Origin: Actinomycetes bacterium
GTDB taxonomy: Bacteria; Actinomycetota; Actinomycetes; S36-B12
Assembly: GCA_030425745.1 (NCBI GenBank)
Contig: JAUHZW010000022.1
Span: 1-15,616 of the forward strand
Direction of reading: 5' to 3'
Length of the DNA: 15,616 bases
Shown here: positions 6,194 through 12,507 of the stretch, piece by piece
How the letters are laid out: each line of letters opens with the position of its first letter
Position numbering within the stretch: position 1 is the first letter of the stretch
The notes under the pieces: model-generated
Told to the model about the DNA's origin: nothing
Database searches by the model: none
Seen by the model: the letters and a program-made list of their open reading frames with translations, nothing else
Made by a program: the position numbers and the translations under genes

Positions 6194-7525
6194 ATGTTCC
6201 CCATCACGACCAAGACGCGTCGCGCAACGGCTTTATCAGCCCTCGTTCTGGCCGCCAGCCTTGTTGCGGCGGCGTGCTCCAGCGACTCCACTCCCGACGA
6301 ACCGACCCCTGGCTCAGCAGCCGAGGTCCAGACACCGGGAGATGCCGCGGATGTGATGTTCGCGCAGATGATGATCCCGCACCACGAGCAGGCGGTCGTG
6401 ATGGCCGACCTCGCGGACGGGCGTGCCTCGGATCCGCTCATCACGGACCTCGCCCGCGAGATCAAGGCCGCTCAGGATCCGGAGATCGCGCTCATGGACG
6501 CCTGGCTCCAGACCTGGGGTGTCGAGCGCCTGTCCGCCGATGAGGCTCTCAGCGCGCACGGTTCGCACGGCATGGCCGGCATGCTCAGCGACGAGCAACT
6601 GGACGCCCTCGCAGACTCTCAGGGTGCCGCCTTTGACACACTATTCGCTCAGTCCATGGTGGAGCACCATCTGGGGGCTGTCGAGATGGCCCGCGACGTG
6701 CTCGACACCGGATCGGACCCGCTGGTCGCCGCCCTCGCGCGGGAGATCATCGTGACGCAGGAGAAGGAGATCCTGACGCTGCAGGCCTTCCTCGGCGCCG
6801 GTGATGCCGGGTCCACCGCAACAGTCCCGATCAGCCCCGCCCTCGGCCACGTGCACGGCGCCATCGTCGACGGCGACAGCGTCGTCGCCGGCACACATGA
6901 TGGTGTCCACCGCATCGACCTCACCACCGGCGCGTCCGAGCGCATCGGCTCATCCCAGGACGACTTCATGGGCTTCACCGGGCAGATGGACGCGACCCTG
7001 GTGGCCAGCGGCCACCCCGGCCCGGGATCCCCCCTGCCGAATCCTCTGGGGCTGATCGCCAGCACGGACGGTGGCGAGACCTGGGAGTCGCGAAGCCTGA
7101 CGGGCGAGGTCGACTTCCACGGACTCGCGGTGAAGGGCGATGAGGTGGTCGGCTGGGACACCCGTGGACCGATCCAGTGGTCGACGGACGGCGGACGGAC
7201 CTGGACCCCGGGCCCAGAGGTCATGCCGACTGCGCTGACGTGGTTCCGCGATGTGGTCTGGCTCGCGTCACCGGATCAAGGGCTGGTCACCTGGCGTCCA
7301 GGAGACCCGGACGTCCGCGCTCTGGATCTGCCGGCCGTCCTCGTGGCGGCGTCCGCGGACGGAAGCGTGCTCTGGCGGGTCGACTCCGACGGCAGCGTGC
7401 ACCGCACCGAGGACGGGTCAGCGTGGAGCGAGATCGGGCTCGTGACGAGCATCGAGGCCTTCGCGGCCGACACCGACCAGGCCATCGCGATCACCGGCAG
7501 GGGGCTGCAGATCATCACGGACTGA
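6194..7525 (+). CDS. DUF305 lipoprotein fused to a C-terminal Asp-box beta-propeller
   Basis: The 443-residue precursor has a signal peptide ending in a lipobox (LVAAAC, Cys28), so the mature protein should be anchored to the outer face of the membrane. Residues about 48-202 form a DUF305 domain built of two related helical halves. Each half has an HH motif: FAQMMIPHHEQAVVMA (His63-His64) and FAQSMVEHHLGAVEMA (His158-His159). A His/Met-rich link, AHGSHGMAGM (121-130), joins them. Residues about 212-443 look like a beta-propeller with Asp-boxes STDGGETW (290-297) and STDGGRTW (330-337) and a degenerate third (404-411), similar to the exo-alpha-sialidase/BNR or F510_1955-type 'glycosylhydrolase' group. 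No glycosidase catalytic set can be identified, so enzymatic activity is doubtful. DUF305 proteins often sit near copper genes; metal binding here is inference. A ribosome site (AGGAA) precedes the ATG. Confidence 0.85.
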   Translation: MFPITTKTRRATALSALVLAASLVAAACSSDSTPDEPTPGSAAEVQTPGDAADVMFAQMMIPHHEQAVVMADLADGRASDPLITDLAREIKAAQDPEIALMDAWLQTWGVERLSADEALSAHGSHGMAGMLSDEQLDALADSQGAAFDTLFAQSMVEHHLGAVEMARDVLDTGSDPLVAALAREIIVTQEKEILTLQAFLGAGDAGSTATVPISPALGHVHGAIVDGDSVVAGTHDGVHRIDLTTGASERIGSSQDDFMGFTGQMDATLVASGHPGPGSPLPNPLGLIASTDGGETWESRSLTGEVDFHGLAVKGDEVVGWDTRGPIQWSTDGGRTWTPGPEVMPTALTWFRDVVWLASPDQGLVTWRPGDPDVRALDLPAVLVAASADGSVLWRVDSDGSVHRTEDGSAWSEIGLVTSIEAFAADTDQAIAITGRGLQIITD

Positions 7526-7804
7526 CCGACCGGCGGACAGTGGTGTCACAGGGCCATCACTGTCGGCGAGAGCCTGGGGATTGACGGGGACGCGACTGTT
7601 GATCGACTGGCATCGATCGCCACGCGAGTGGCCGACGCGTTCGAGGCGGCCTCTCAGGACGTTCCCAGAGAAGCCGGCCTGACGTCCACGTTCGACGGGA
7701 GATCGGCCCTGGACTGTTATCGGGGAGCTTGCCGTTCCTGAATCCGAGGGACACCGCGGCGGGACAATGGGCGAACGTGTCCATCCGCGCGAGAGGACGT
7801 TGGC
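7526..7804. other. 279-bp gap with a start-less coding-like frame
   Basis: No confident gene is found here. The plus-strand frame from 7526 to a TGA at 7739-7741 has no ATG start. From about 7562 it reads like protein, with mostly G/C third positions (for example LASIATRVADAFEAASQDV, then FDGRSALDCYRGAC). The only start codon after 7562 is a GTG at 7628, which would give 38 residues with no ribosome site. It may be the decayed tail of a lost gene. I do not recognise the family. The remaining 60 bases lead to the ribosome site of the next gene. A minus-strand frame at 7557-7784 reads as an Arg/Pro-rich shadow and is not called. Confidence 0.3.
7536..7564 (+). terminator. Hairpin downstream of the DUF305-propeller gene
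   Basis: GACAGTG (7536-7542) pairs perfectly with CACTGTC (7558-7564) across a 15-base loop, ten bases after the stop codon. The position suits a transcription terminator, but there is no T-tract, as is common in high-GC actinobacteria. Confidence 0.4.
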
Positions 7805-8263
7805 ATGACGCGCACGGCTCCCACCGGCCTCACCCGCTGGCTCCTGCGGGCACCCATCGGCCTCTACCGGGCCCGACTGGGATTCCTCATGGGGCACCGG
7901 TTCGTGCTCATCCACCACACCGGGCGGGTGAGTGGCCGGCCACGCGATGTCGTCGTCGAGGTGGTCCGCGAGGACGGGGACTCGGTCGTGGTGTGCTCGG
8001 GGTGGGGTGAGGGATCCCAGTGGTTCCAGAACGTCATGGCCCACCCCGACGTGGTCATCGAGGTCGCGTCCTCGCGTTGCGAGGTGCGAGGGCGACAGCT
8101 CTCCCCGGATGAGGGCGAGGCCGAGATGCTCGACTACGCGCACCGGCACCCGTCCGCTGCGCGAAGGCTCTCCGGCTACATGGGATTCCCGGCCGACGGT
8201 CGCGATGAGACGTATCGCGAGGTGGGGCGGTCGCTGCCCTTCGTGCGATTCGATCCGCGCTGA
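7805..8263 (+). CDS. Deazaflavin (F420)-dependent nitroreductase-family oxidoreductase
   Basis: The 152-residue protein has the split-barrel fold signature of the DUF385/Ddn family. The first strands carry RFVLIHHTGRVSGRPRDVVVEVV (about 37-59), matching the usual TTGRKSGxxR cofactor-phosphate-binding segment. The segment SQWFQNVMAHPDVVIEVA (77-94) corresponds to the usual W-Y-x-N-L-x-A-x-P block. These proteins use reduced coenzyme F420, or sometimes bind flavin or heme, to reduce varied substrates. Mycobacterial Ddn activates a nitroimidazole prodrug and reduces menaquinone. The substrate here is unknown. The ATG has an upstream GAGAGGA ribosome site. The stop is eight bases from the convergent vapC stop. 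Confidence 0.87.
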   Translation: MTRTAPTGLTRWLLRAPIGLYRARLGFLMGHRFVLIHHTGRVSGRPRDVVVEVVREDGDSVVVCSGWGEGSQWFQNVMAHPDVVIEVASSRCEVRGRQLSPDEGEAEMLDYAHRHPSAARRLSGYMGFPADGRDETYREVGRSLPFVRFDPR

Positions 8264-8271
8264 GTGCTGCG

Positions 8272-8709
8272 CTACTCGGAGGGTACGAGCGGGTTGACCC
8301 ACGAGAGGCGGTCGAATCGGGAGAAGTCATCGTCCGCGGAGTAGACGGTTCCTCCGTTCTCGATCGCGAGAGCTGCCAGGTGAGCGTCAGAGACGAGATT
8401 CCCTCCCCTACCGAAGGGGGCGAGCAGCCGCTCCATGATGTGCAGGTGCTCGGCACCTGGATTCAGGATGCGGGCGCGAGGTACCGACACCCAGGCCCGC
8501 ACATGAGCGGCTGACTGCTCGACTGTCATCGGTGTGGGCATCACCCGGAGGTTCGTGGTGAGTCGGATGTAGCCGGTGAGGACTGACCAGGTGAACCCGA
8601 CATGCTCCACTCCGGTGAGAGCCGACTGCCACCAGCCCCATGCGCGCTCATGATGCGGGCTGTTGGCATCCATGGCGTAGATGAGGACGTTGACATCGGG
8701 GACGATCAC
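8272..8709 (-). CDS. vapC: VapC-type PIN-domain toxin ribonuclease
   Basis: The 145-residue PIN-domain protein is the likely toxin of a type II pair. Acidic metal-binding residues are in place: Asp5 in VPDVNVLIYA, Asp108 in VSDAHLAALA, and Asp126/Asp128 in YSADDDFSRF. The central motif WSVLTGYIRLTTN has GYIR where many VapC proteins have an EF(x)R acid. That matches the mycobacterial-type subfamily with gFLRlxTn, so I do not read it as a defect. The end, LSWVNPL, is also typical. VapC enzymes cleave tRNA or rRNA. The GTG start overlaps the vapB stop by four bases (GTGA), implying translational coupling. Convergent with the deazaflavin gene. Confidence 0.92.
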   Translation of the reverse strand: MIVPDVNVLIYAMDANSPHHERAWGWWQSALTGVEHVGFTWSVLTGYIRLTTNLRVMPTPMTVEQSAAHVRAWVSVPRARILNPGAEHLHIMERLLAPFGRGGNLVSDAHLAALAIENGGTVYSADDDFSRFDRLSWVNPLVPSE

Positions 8710-8963
8710 CGGTGGTCAGCCTCGCGATCGGACCGCTTGCCGTCGTCAAGCTCGTCGGCCAGCGACAGCGCGTTGGTCAGGTCCATGAGAGGCGGACCCA
8801 TCGGCACCGGCTGCGGGATGTCCACCGCAGGGCGGTCCGAGACTCCACCCAGCCCCCGCCGGAGAGCCTCATTGACGACGTCGCGGAACGGACGCCCGCT
8901 GGTCTCGGCCTCGTGCTTGAGGATCATCGCCAGATCATCATCCAGCGTGAGAGTCGTGCGCAT
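8706..8963 (-). CDS. vapB: VapB-type ribbon-helix-helix antitoxin
   Basis: The 85-residue protein has an N-terminal ribbon-helix-helix domain: the strand MRTTLTLDDDLAMILK, then helices covering AETSGRPFRDVVNEALRRGL (to about residue 38). RHH antitoxins dimerise, bind operator DNA through the paired N-terminal strands and cover the toxin with a flexible C-terminal tail. Here the tail is the Pro-rich, acidic segment 39-85 (DIPQPVPMGPPLMDL, ADELDD). It lies directly upstream of vapC with a four-base overlap, the standard antitoxin-first order. The ATG has no usefully spaced ribosome site but sits six bases after a TAGCCT box. Confidence 0.9.
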   Translation of the reverse strand: MRTTLTLDDDLAMILKHEAETSGRPFRDVVNEALRRGLGGVSDRPAVDIPQPVPMGPPLMDLTNALSLADELDDGKRSDREADHR

Positions 8964-8999
8964 CCCCTCAGGCTACGCCTGTGGACATCAGGGCATCAA
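8964..8999 (-). promoter_or_regulatory. Predicted leaderless vapBC promoter
   Basis: Read on the minus strand, TTGATG (8994-8999, -35) is followed after 18 bases by TAGCCT (8970-8975, -10), then six bases to the vapB ATG. This is the most complete promoter match in the window, with both boxes present. It predicts a transcript beginning at or beside the ATG. The -35 box lies just beyond the helicase stop, so vapBC need not depend on read-through. Confidence 0.5.
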
Positions 9000-9002
9000 G
9001 GG

Positions 9003-10685
9003 CTAGCCGACGCGGCCGAGGAGGTAGTCGCGTCGGGCGACGAGGACCTCCCAGCTGGCCTTCGCCGACGGCGGCCCCGGCACGGCCTTGCGGATGTCGA
9101 CGTGCACCTGCGAATGCGATCGTCCGGTGCGGCCGGCCCACTGGCCGACGAGGCCGTGCACCTCCTTGCGAAGGGTGTCGAGGTCGCGCCAGTCCGGGGC
9201 TTCGTCGAGCGCCTCCTCCATCTCATCGAAGAGGCTGGCCGGCTTGCTCTTGCGCAGGTCGGCATCGCGGCTGGCGAGCAGGGCCGCGGTCTGCTCCGGG
9301 GTCAGCAGGCCGGGCAGGCCAAGGAACTCCTCGTCCTCATCGGTCAGTTCACGGCCCACCTCGGCGACGAAGGCGCGGCCGCCGTGCAGCAGGTGGGCGA
9401 ACTCGGCCTCGGCACCGAGGGCGGTGAAGTCGGCCTCGCCCGGCTCGGAGACGAGACGCTCCAGATCGGCGAGATCATCGGCCTTGTCCGAGACCCGCAC
9501 GACGTGATTGCGCTCCTCCTCCATGCTGGCCGCGAGGGCCAGCAGCGGGCGCACGGCGGGCAGGAAGACCGTCGCGGTCTCACTCGGCTTGCGAGAGCGC
9601 ACGACGCGGCCGACCGCCTGCGCGAAGAACAGCGGTGTGCGGAACGAACACGCCCACACGCAGACGCTCAGCCGGGCGATGTCAACGCCCTCGGACACCT
9701 GCTTGACCGCGACCAGCCAACGGTCCGTCGACTTCGTGAAGGCCTCGATCTTCTTGCCTGACCGCGGGTCGTCCGAGACGACGAGGACGGGCGCCTGCCC
9801 GGTGACCTTCTTGACGACCTTGGCGTAGGCGCGCGCGGTCTCCTGATCGGTCGCGAGCATGAGTGCACCAGCATCCGGGGAGCCAGACTCGCGGATGTCG
9901 GTCAGGCGGGAGTCCGCGGCCGCGACGACATGGGCGATCCACTGGCCGGCCGGGTCGAGGGCGGTGCGCCAGGCCGCCTCCTCGACGGCCTTGGTCCCGG
10001 CATCGCTCAGCGAGGCGGACAGCACCTCACCGGCGGAGTTCATCCACCGACTGGTGCCCGAATAGGCGGCGAACACGACCGGTCGGACGACCGCCTCCGC
10101 CAGTGCCTCCTTGTAGCCGTACGAGTAGTCGGCCAGCGAGAGCAGTCCGTCGTCGGAGTCCTCGTAGCGGACGAACGGGATGCGCTCGTCCTCCTTGGTG
10201 CGGAACGGGGTACCCGTCAGGCACAGGCGGCGCTGGGCCGGGGTGAAGGCCTCGTAGACCGCCTCGCCCCAAGACAGGCCGTCGCCGGCGTGGTGGACCT
10301 CGTCGAGGATCACCAGAGTGCGGGCGTTCTGGGTGCGGGCTCGATGCAGCATCGGGTGGCCGGCGACCTGCGCATAGGTCGTCACGTAGCCCGAGGTGTC
10401 CTTGCGGACCGGGCCGGCGCTGTTGGCGAGCTTGGGGTCGAGGTTGAGCCCGCGCGCAGCGGCAGCATCGGCCCACTGGGTGCGCAGGTGGTCGGTCGGG
10501 ACGACGACGATCACGCGGTTGATGGCACGTGACTCGATGAGTCGCTCGGCCAGGGTCAGGGCGAAGGTGGTCTTGCCGGCGCCAGGGGTCGCACTGACGA
10601 GGAAGTCGGCCGGATGGGTGTCCCAGTACTGCTGCAGGGCCTCCGCCTGCCACTGCCGAAGACCCCGAGACACGAGCGCTGACAT
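9003..10685 (-). CDS. DEAD/DEAH-box (superfamily 2) helicase, role unknown
   Basis: The 560-residue protein has the SF2 motifs in order. An early LRQWQAEALQQYW segment (9-21) precedes Walker A SATPGAGKTT (31-40), Ia VVPTDHLRTQW (61-71), DEVHH (128-132) and the TGTPFR motif (157-162). In the second RecA domain VKQVSEGVDI (328-337) and QAVGRVVRS (356-364) complete the set. This arrangement resembles the ERCC3/XPB- or type III restriction-like group of DNA-dependent translocases. There is no nuclease or HRDC domain. The C-terminal 190 residues are Glu/Asp/Leu-rich with no fold I can name. No partner nuclease, methylase or defence gene is adjacent. vapBC lies downstream, 39 bases away, with its own promoter. 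No convincing ribosome site was seen ahead of the ATG at 10685. Confidence 0.88.
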   Translation of the reverse strand: MSALVSRGLRQWQAEALQQYWDTHPADFLVSATPGAGKTTFALTLAERLIESRAINRVIVVVPTDHLRTQWADAAAARGLNLDPKLANSAGPVRKDTSGYVTTYAQVAGHPMLHRARTQNARTLVILDEVHHAGDGLSWGEAVYEAFTPAQRRLCLTGTPFRTKEDERIPFVRYEDSDDGLLSLADYSYGYKEALAEAVVRPVVFAAYSGTSRWMNSAGEVLSASLSDAGTKAVEEAAWRTALDPAGQWIAHVVAAADSRLTDIRESGSPDAGALMLATDQETARAYAKVVKKVTGQAPVLVVSDDPRSGKKIEAFTKSTDRWLVAVKQVSEGVDIARLSVCVWACSFRTPLFFAQAVGRVVRSRKPSETATVFLPAVRPLLALAASMEEERNHVVRVSDKADDLADLERLVSEPGEADFTALGAEAEFAHLLHGGRAFVAEVGRELTDEDEEFLGLPGLLTPEQTAALLASRDADLRKSKPASLFDEMEEALDEAPDWRDLDTLRKEVHGLVGQWAGRTGRSHSQVHVDIRKAVPGPPSAKASWEVLVARRDYLLGRVG

Positions 10686-10701
10686 TACCCGGTCACGGTG
10701 C

Positions 10702-10780
10702 CGTCACCCCGATGCTGCGTCAGTTGTGGCGAGAATTCTCACGCAACTCGCGCCACGAGTGACGCAGCATCGGGATGACG
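10702..10780. repeat. 79-bp near-perfect palindrome between potC and the helicase
   Basis: The two halves pair at 31 Watson-Crick positions plus one wobble, with only four mismatches and a seven-base loop. The arms include CCCGATGCTGCGTCA (10708-10722) facing its exact complement at 10760-10774, flanked by CGTCA/TGACG (10702-10706/10776-10780). An inner stem GTGGCG/CGCCAC lies at 10726-10731/10751-10756. It starts three bases after the potC stop on the minus strand. A transcription terminator for the pot operon is the simplest reading. It is much longer than usual and has no U-tract, so a dispersed repeat element is also possible. No flanking target duplication is visible. Confidence 0.8.
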
Positions 10781-10783
10781 CCG

Positions 10784-11590
10784 CTACATCACTCCCGCGC
10801 CGCGCTCGTCGTCGCTGGACAGCTTCTGCGCGATGTAAACCGGGACGATGCTGATGAGCACGAGGGCCGCCGCGACCACGTTGACGATCGGGGCCTGGTT
10901 CGGGCGGAACAGGTTCTGGTAGATCCAGATCGGCAGGGTGGTGATGCCCGGGCCGGCCGTGAAGGTGGTGACGATGATCTCGTCGAAGGACAGTCCGAAC
11001 GCCAGCACACCGCCGGCGATCAGGGCCGAGCGCATGAGCGGGAAGGTGACGAGCCGGAACGTCGTGAACGGGCCTGCACCGAGGTCGGAGGATGCGTCCT
11101 CGAGGTTCACGCCCATGCGCCGCAGACGGGCGAGAGCGTTGTTGTAGACCACAACGATGCAGAAGGTCGTGTGGCCGACGATCAACGTGGTGAAGGTCAG
11201 GCCGCCGAGATAGGACGTGAAGACGTTGTTCAGCGCGATGCCCGTCACGATGCCCGGCAGGGCGATCGGCAGGATGATCAGCAGCGAGACGGAGTCCTGA
11301 CCGAAGAAGGTGAAGCGCGACAGCGCCAACGACGCCAGGGTGCCGAGCACGAGAGCGATGGCCGTCGCCACCAGCGCCAGGATCACGCTGGTGACGAGCG
11401 CGTTGCGCACACCCTCATTGTCGATCGCCTTGGCCCACCACTGCGTCGAGAAGCCCTCCGGTGGCCAGCCGAGGGTGCGCCCGGAGTTGAACGAGTTGAT
11501 GATCACGATCATCAACGGGATGTAGACGAAAGCGAACGTGATCGCAGCGAAGATGCTGAGGGCGATCTTGGTTCCGCGGCTCGTGGTCAT
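10784..11590 (-). CDS. potC: Polyamine-type ABC transporter permease (PotC-like)
   Basis: The 268-residue inner-membrane permease has about six hydrophobic helices, the first at 8-32 (IALSIFAAITFAFVYIPLMIVIINSF). The EAA coupling loop is LEDASSDLGAGPFTTFRLVTFPL (about 163-185), which contacts the ATPase. The segment LAFGLSFDEIIVTTFTAGPGITTLPIWIY (196-224) is very typical of PotC. It forms the heteromeric channel with the upstream PotB-like permease, whose stop lies ten bases before this start. Last gene of the potADBC operon. Assignment to polyamines rests on family resemblance; the substrate is not shown. Confidence 0.9.
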   Translation of the reverse strand: MTTSRGTKIALSIFAAITFAFVYIPLMIVIINSFNSGRTLGWPPEGFSTQWWAKAIDNEGVRNALVTSVILALVATAIALVLGTLASLALSRFTFFGQDSVSLLIILPIALPGIVTGIALNNVFTSYLGGLTFTTLIVGHTTFCIVVVYNNALARLRRMGVNLEDASSDLGAGPFTTFRLVTFPLMRSALIAGGVLAFGLSFDEIIVTTFTAGPGITTLPIWIYQNLFRPNQAPIVNVVAAALVLISIVPVYIAQKLSSDDERGAGVM

Positions 11591-11600
11591 CGCGTCACCA

Positions 11601-12476
11601 TCACAGGTTCTCGAGCGCGCCGGAGCGACGCACGGCGGCGAGGTAGATGAGGACGATGATCACGGGAATCGTCGCGAACGCGGCCGCGAAGGGCAGGTTC
11701 GTCACGTAGTTCTGCTGCACGACGTTGCCGAGCATCTGCGTCTTGCCGCCGACGATCTGTGCGGTGATGTAGTCGCCGAGGCTGAGGGAGAAGGTGAAGA
11801 TCGAGCCGGCGACGATCGACGGGAAGATCATCGGCACGATGACGGACCGAAACGTCCGCCACGACCTCGCACCCAGATCCGCCGAGGCATCGAGCATCGA
11901 GTTCGGGAGGCGACTGAAGCCCGCGTAGACCGGCAGCACCATGTAGGGCAGCCACAGGTAGGTCAGCGTGATGATGATGCCGACAGCGCCGAAGCCGGGC
12001 CCACCGAGACCCAGCGGCTGCAGGAACCACGCGATCACTCCGGACTCCGGGTTGAGCATTGCCCGCCAGGCGTAGACCTTGACCAGGTAACTCGCCCACA
12101 GCGGCGTCAGGATCATGGCGACAAGCAGCGGCTGCCACCGGTGCGGCGCGACACGGGCCATGAAGTAGGCCACCGGCACTGCGAGGACCAGGCACAGCAG
12201 CGTCACGGAGATGGCGATGCCGATCGTGCGGACCATGACCTGCAGGTAGGCCGGGGTGGTGAACACGTCGATGAAGTTGTCGAGTGTGAAGGTGCGGACG
12301 ACCGCACCGGTGAAGCCGTCGACGGTCCAGAAGGCCGTCAGGAACAGGGCAGCGAGGGAACCCAGGTAGACGACGACCAGCCACGCCATGGGCGCGCCGA
12401 GCAGTCCGACGAGCCGTGCTCGCGGATGCCGGTAGCCGAAGCCCCCTCTGGGGGCTGCAGCCGCTGCTGTCGTCAT
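11601..12476 (-). CDS. potB: Polyamine-type ABC transporter permease (PotB-like)
   Basis: The 291-residue permease has an N-terminal Ala-rich cytoplasmic tail, then helices beginning at about 22-50 (LVGLLGAPMAWLVVVYLGSL...). Further segments lie at 82-109 and 117-140, and PotB-like LWLPYMVLPVYAGFSRLP at 174-191. The EAA loop LDASADLGARSWRTFRSVIVP is at 195-215, and SLSLGDYITAQIVGG at 230-244 is characteristic. It pairs with the PotC-like subunit downstream. The ATG is preceded by GAGGGA at suitable spacing and lies 31 bases after the potD stop. Confidence 0.9.
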   Translation of the reverse strand: MTTAAAAAPRGGFGYRHPRARLVGLLGAPMAWLVVVYLGSLAALFLTAFWTVDGFTGAVVRTFTLDNFIDVFTTPAYLQVMVRTIGIAISVTLLCLVLAVPVAYFMARVAPHRWQPLLVAMILTPLWASYLVKVYAWRAMLNPESGVIAWFLQPLGLGGPGFGAVGIIITLTYLWLPYMVLPVYAGFSRLPNSMLDASADLGARSWRTFRSVIVPMIFPSIVAGSIFTFSLSLGDYITAQIVGGKTQMLGNVVQQNYVTNLPFAAAFATIPVIIVLIYLAAVRRSGALENL

Positions 12477-12507
12477 GGGTTCCCTCGCTGCTACCTGTCA
12501 GATCCTG

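Noticed and set aside
8272..8709. VapC as a broken toxin because the usual central acidic residue is replaced by GYIR
   Set aside because: The mycobacterial-type VapC subfamily has this motif, and the other acidic residues are all present.
10708..10774. The palindrome as terminal inverted repeats of a MITE
   Set aside because: No direct target duplication flanks it, and the arms meet at a short loop rather than enclosing cargo. Copy number cannot be tested here, so the idea stays open only as an alternative.
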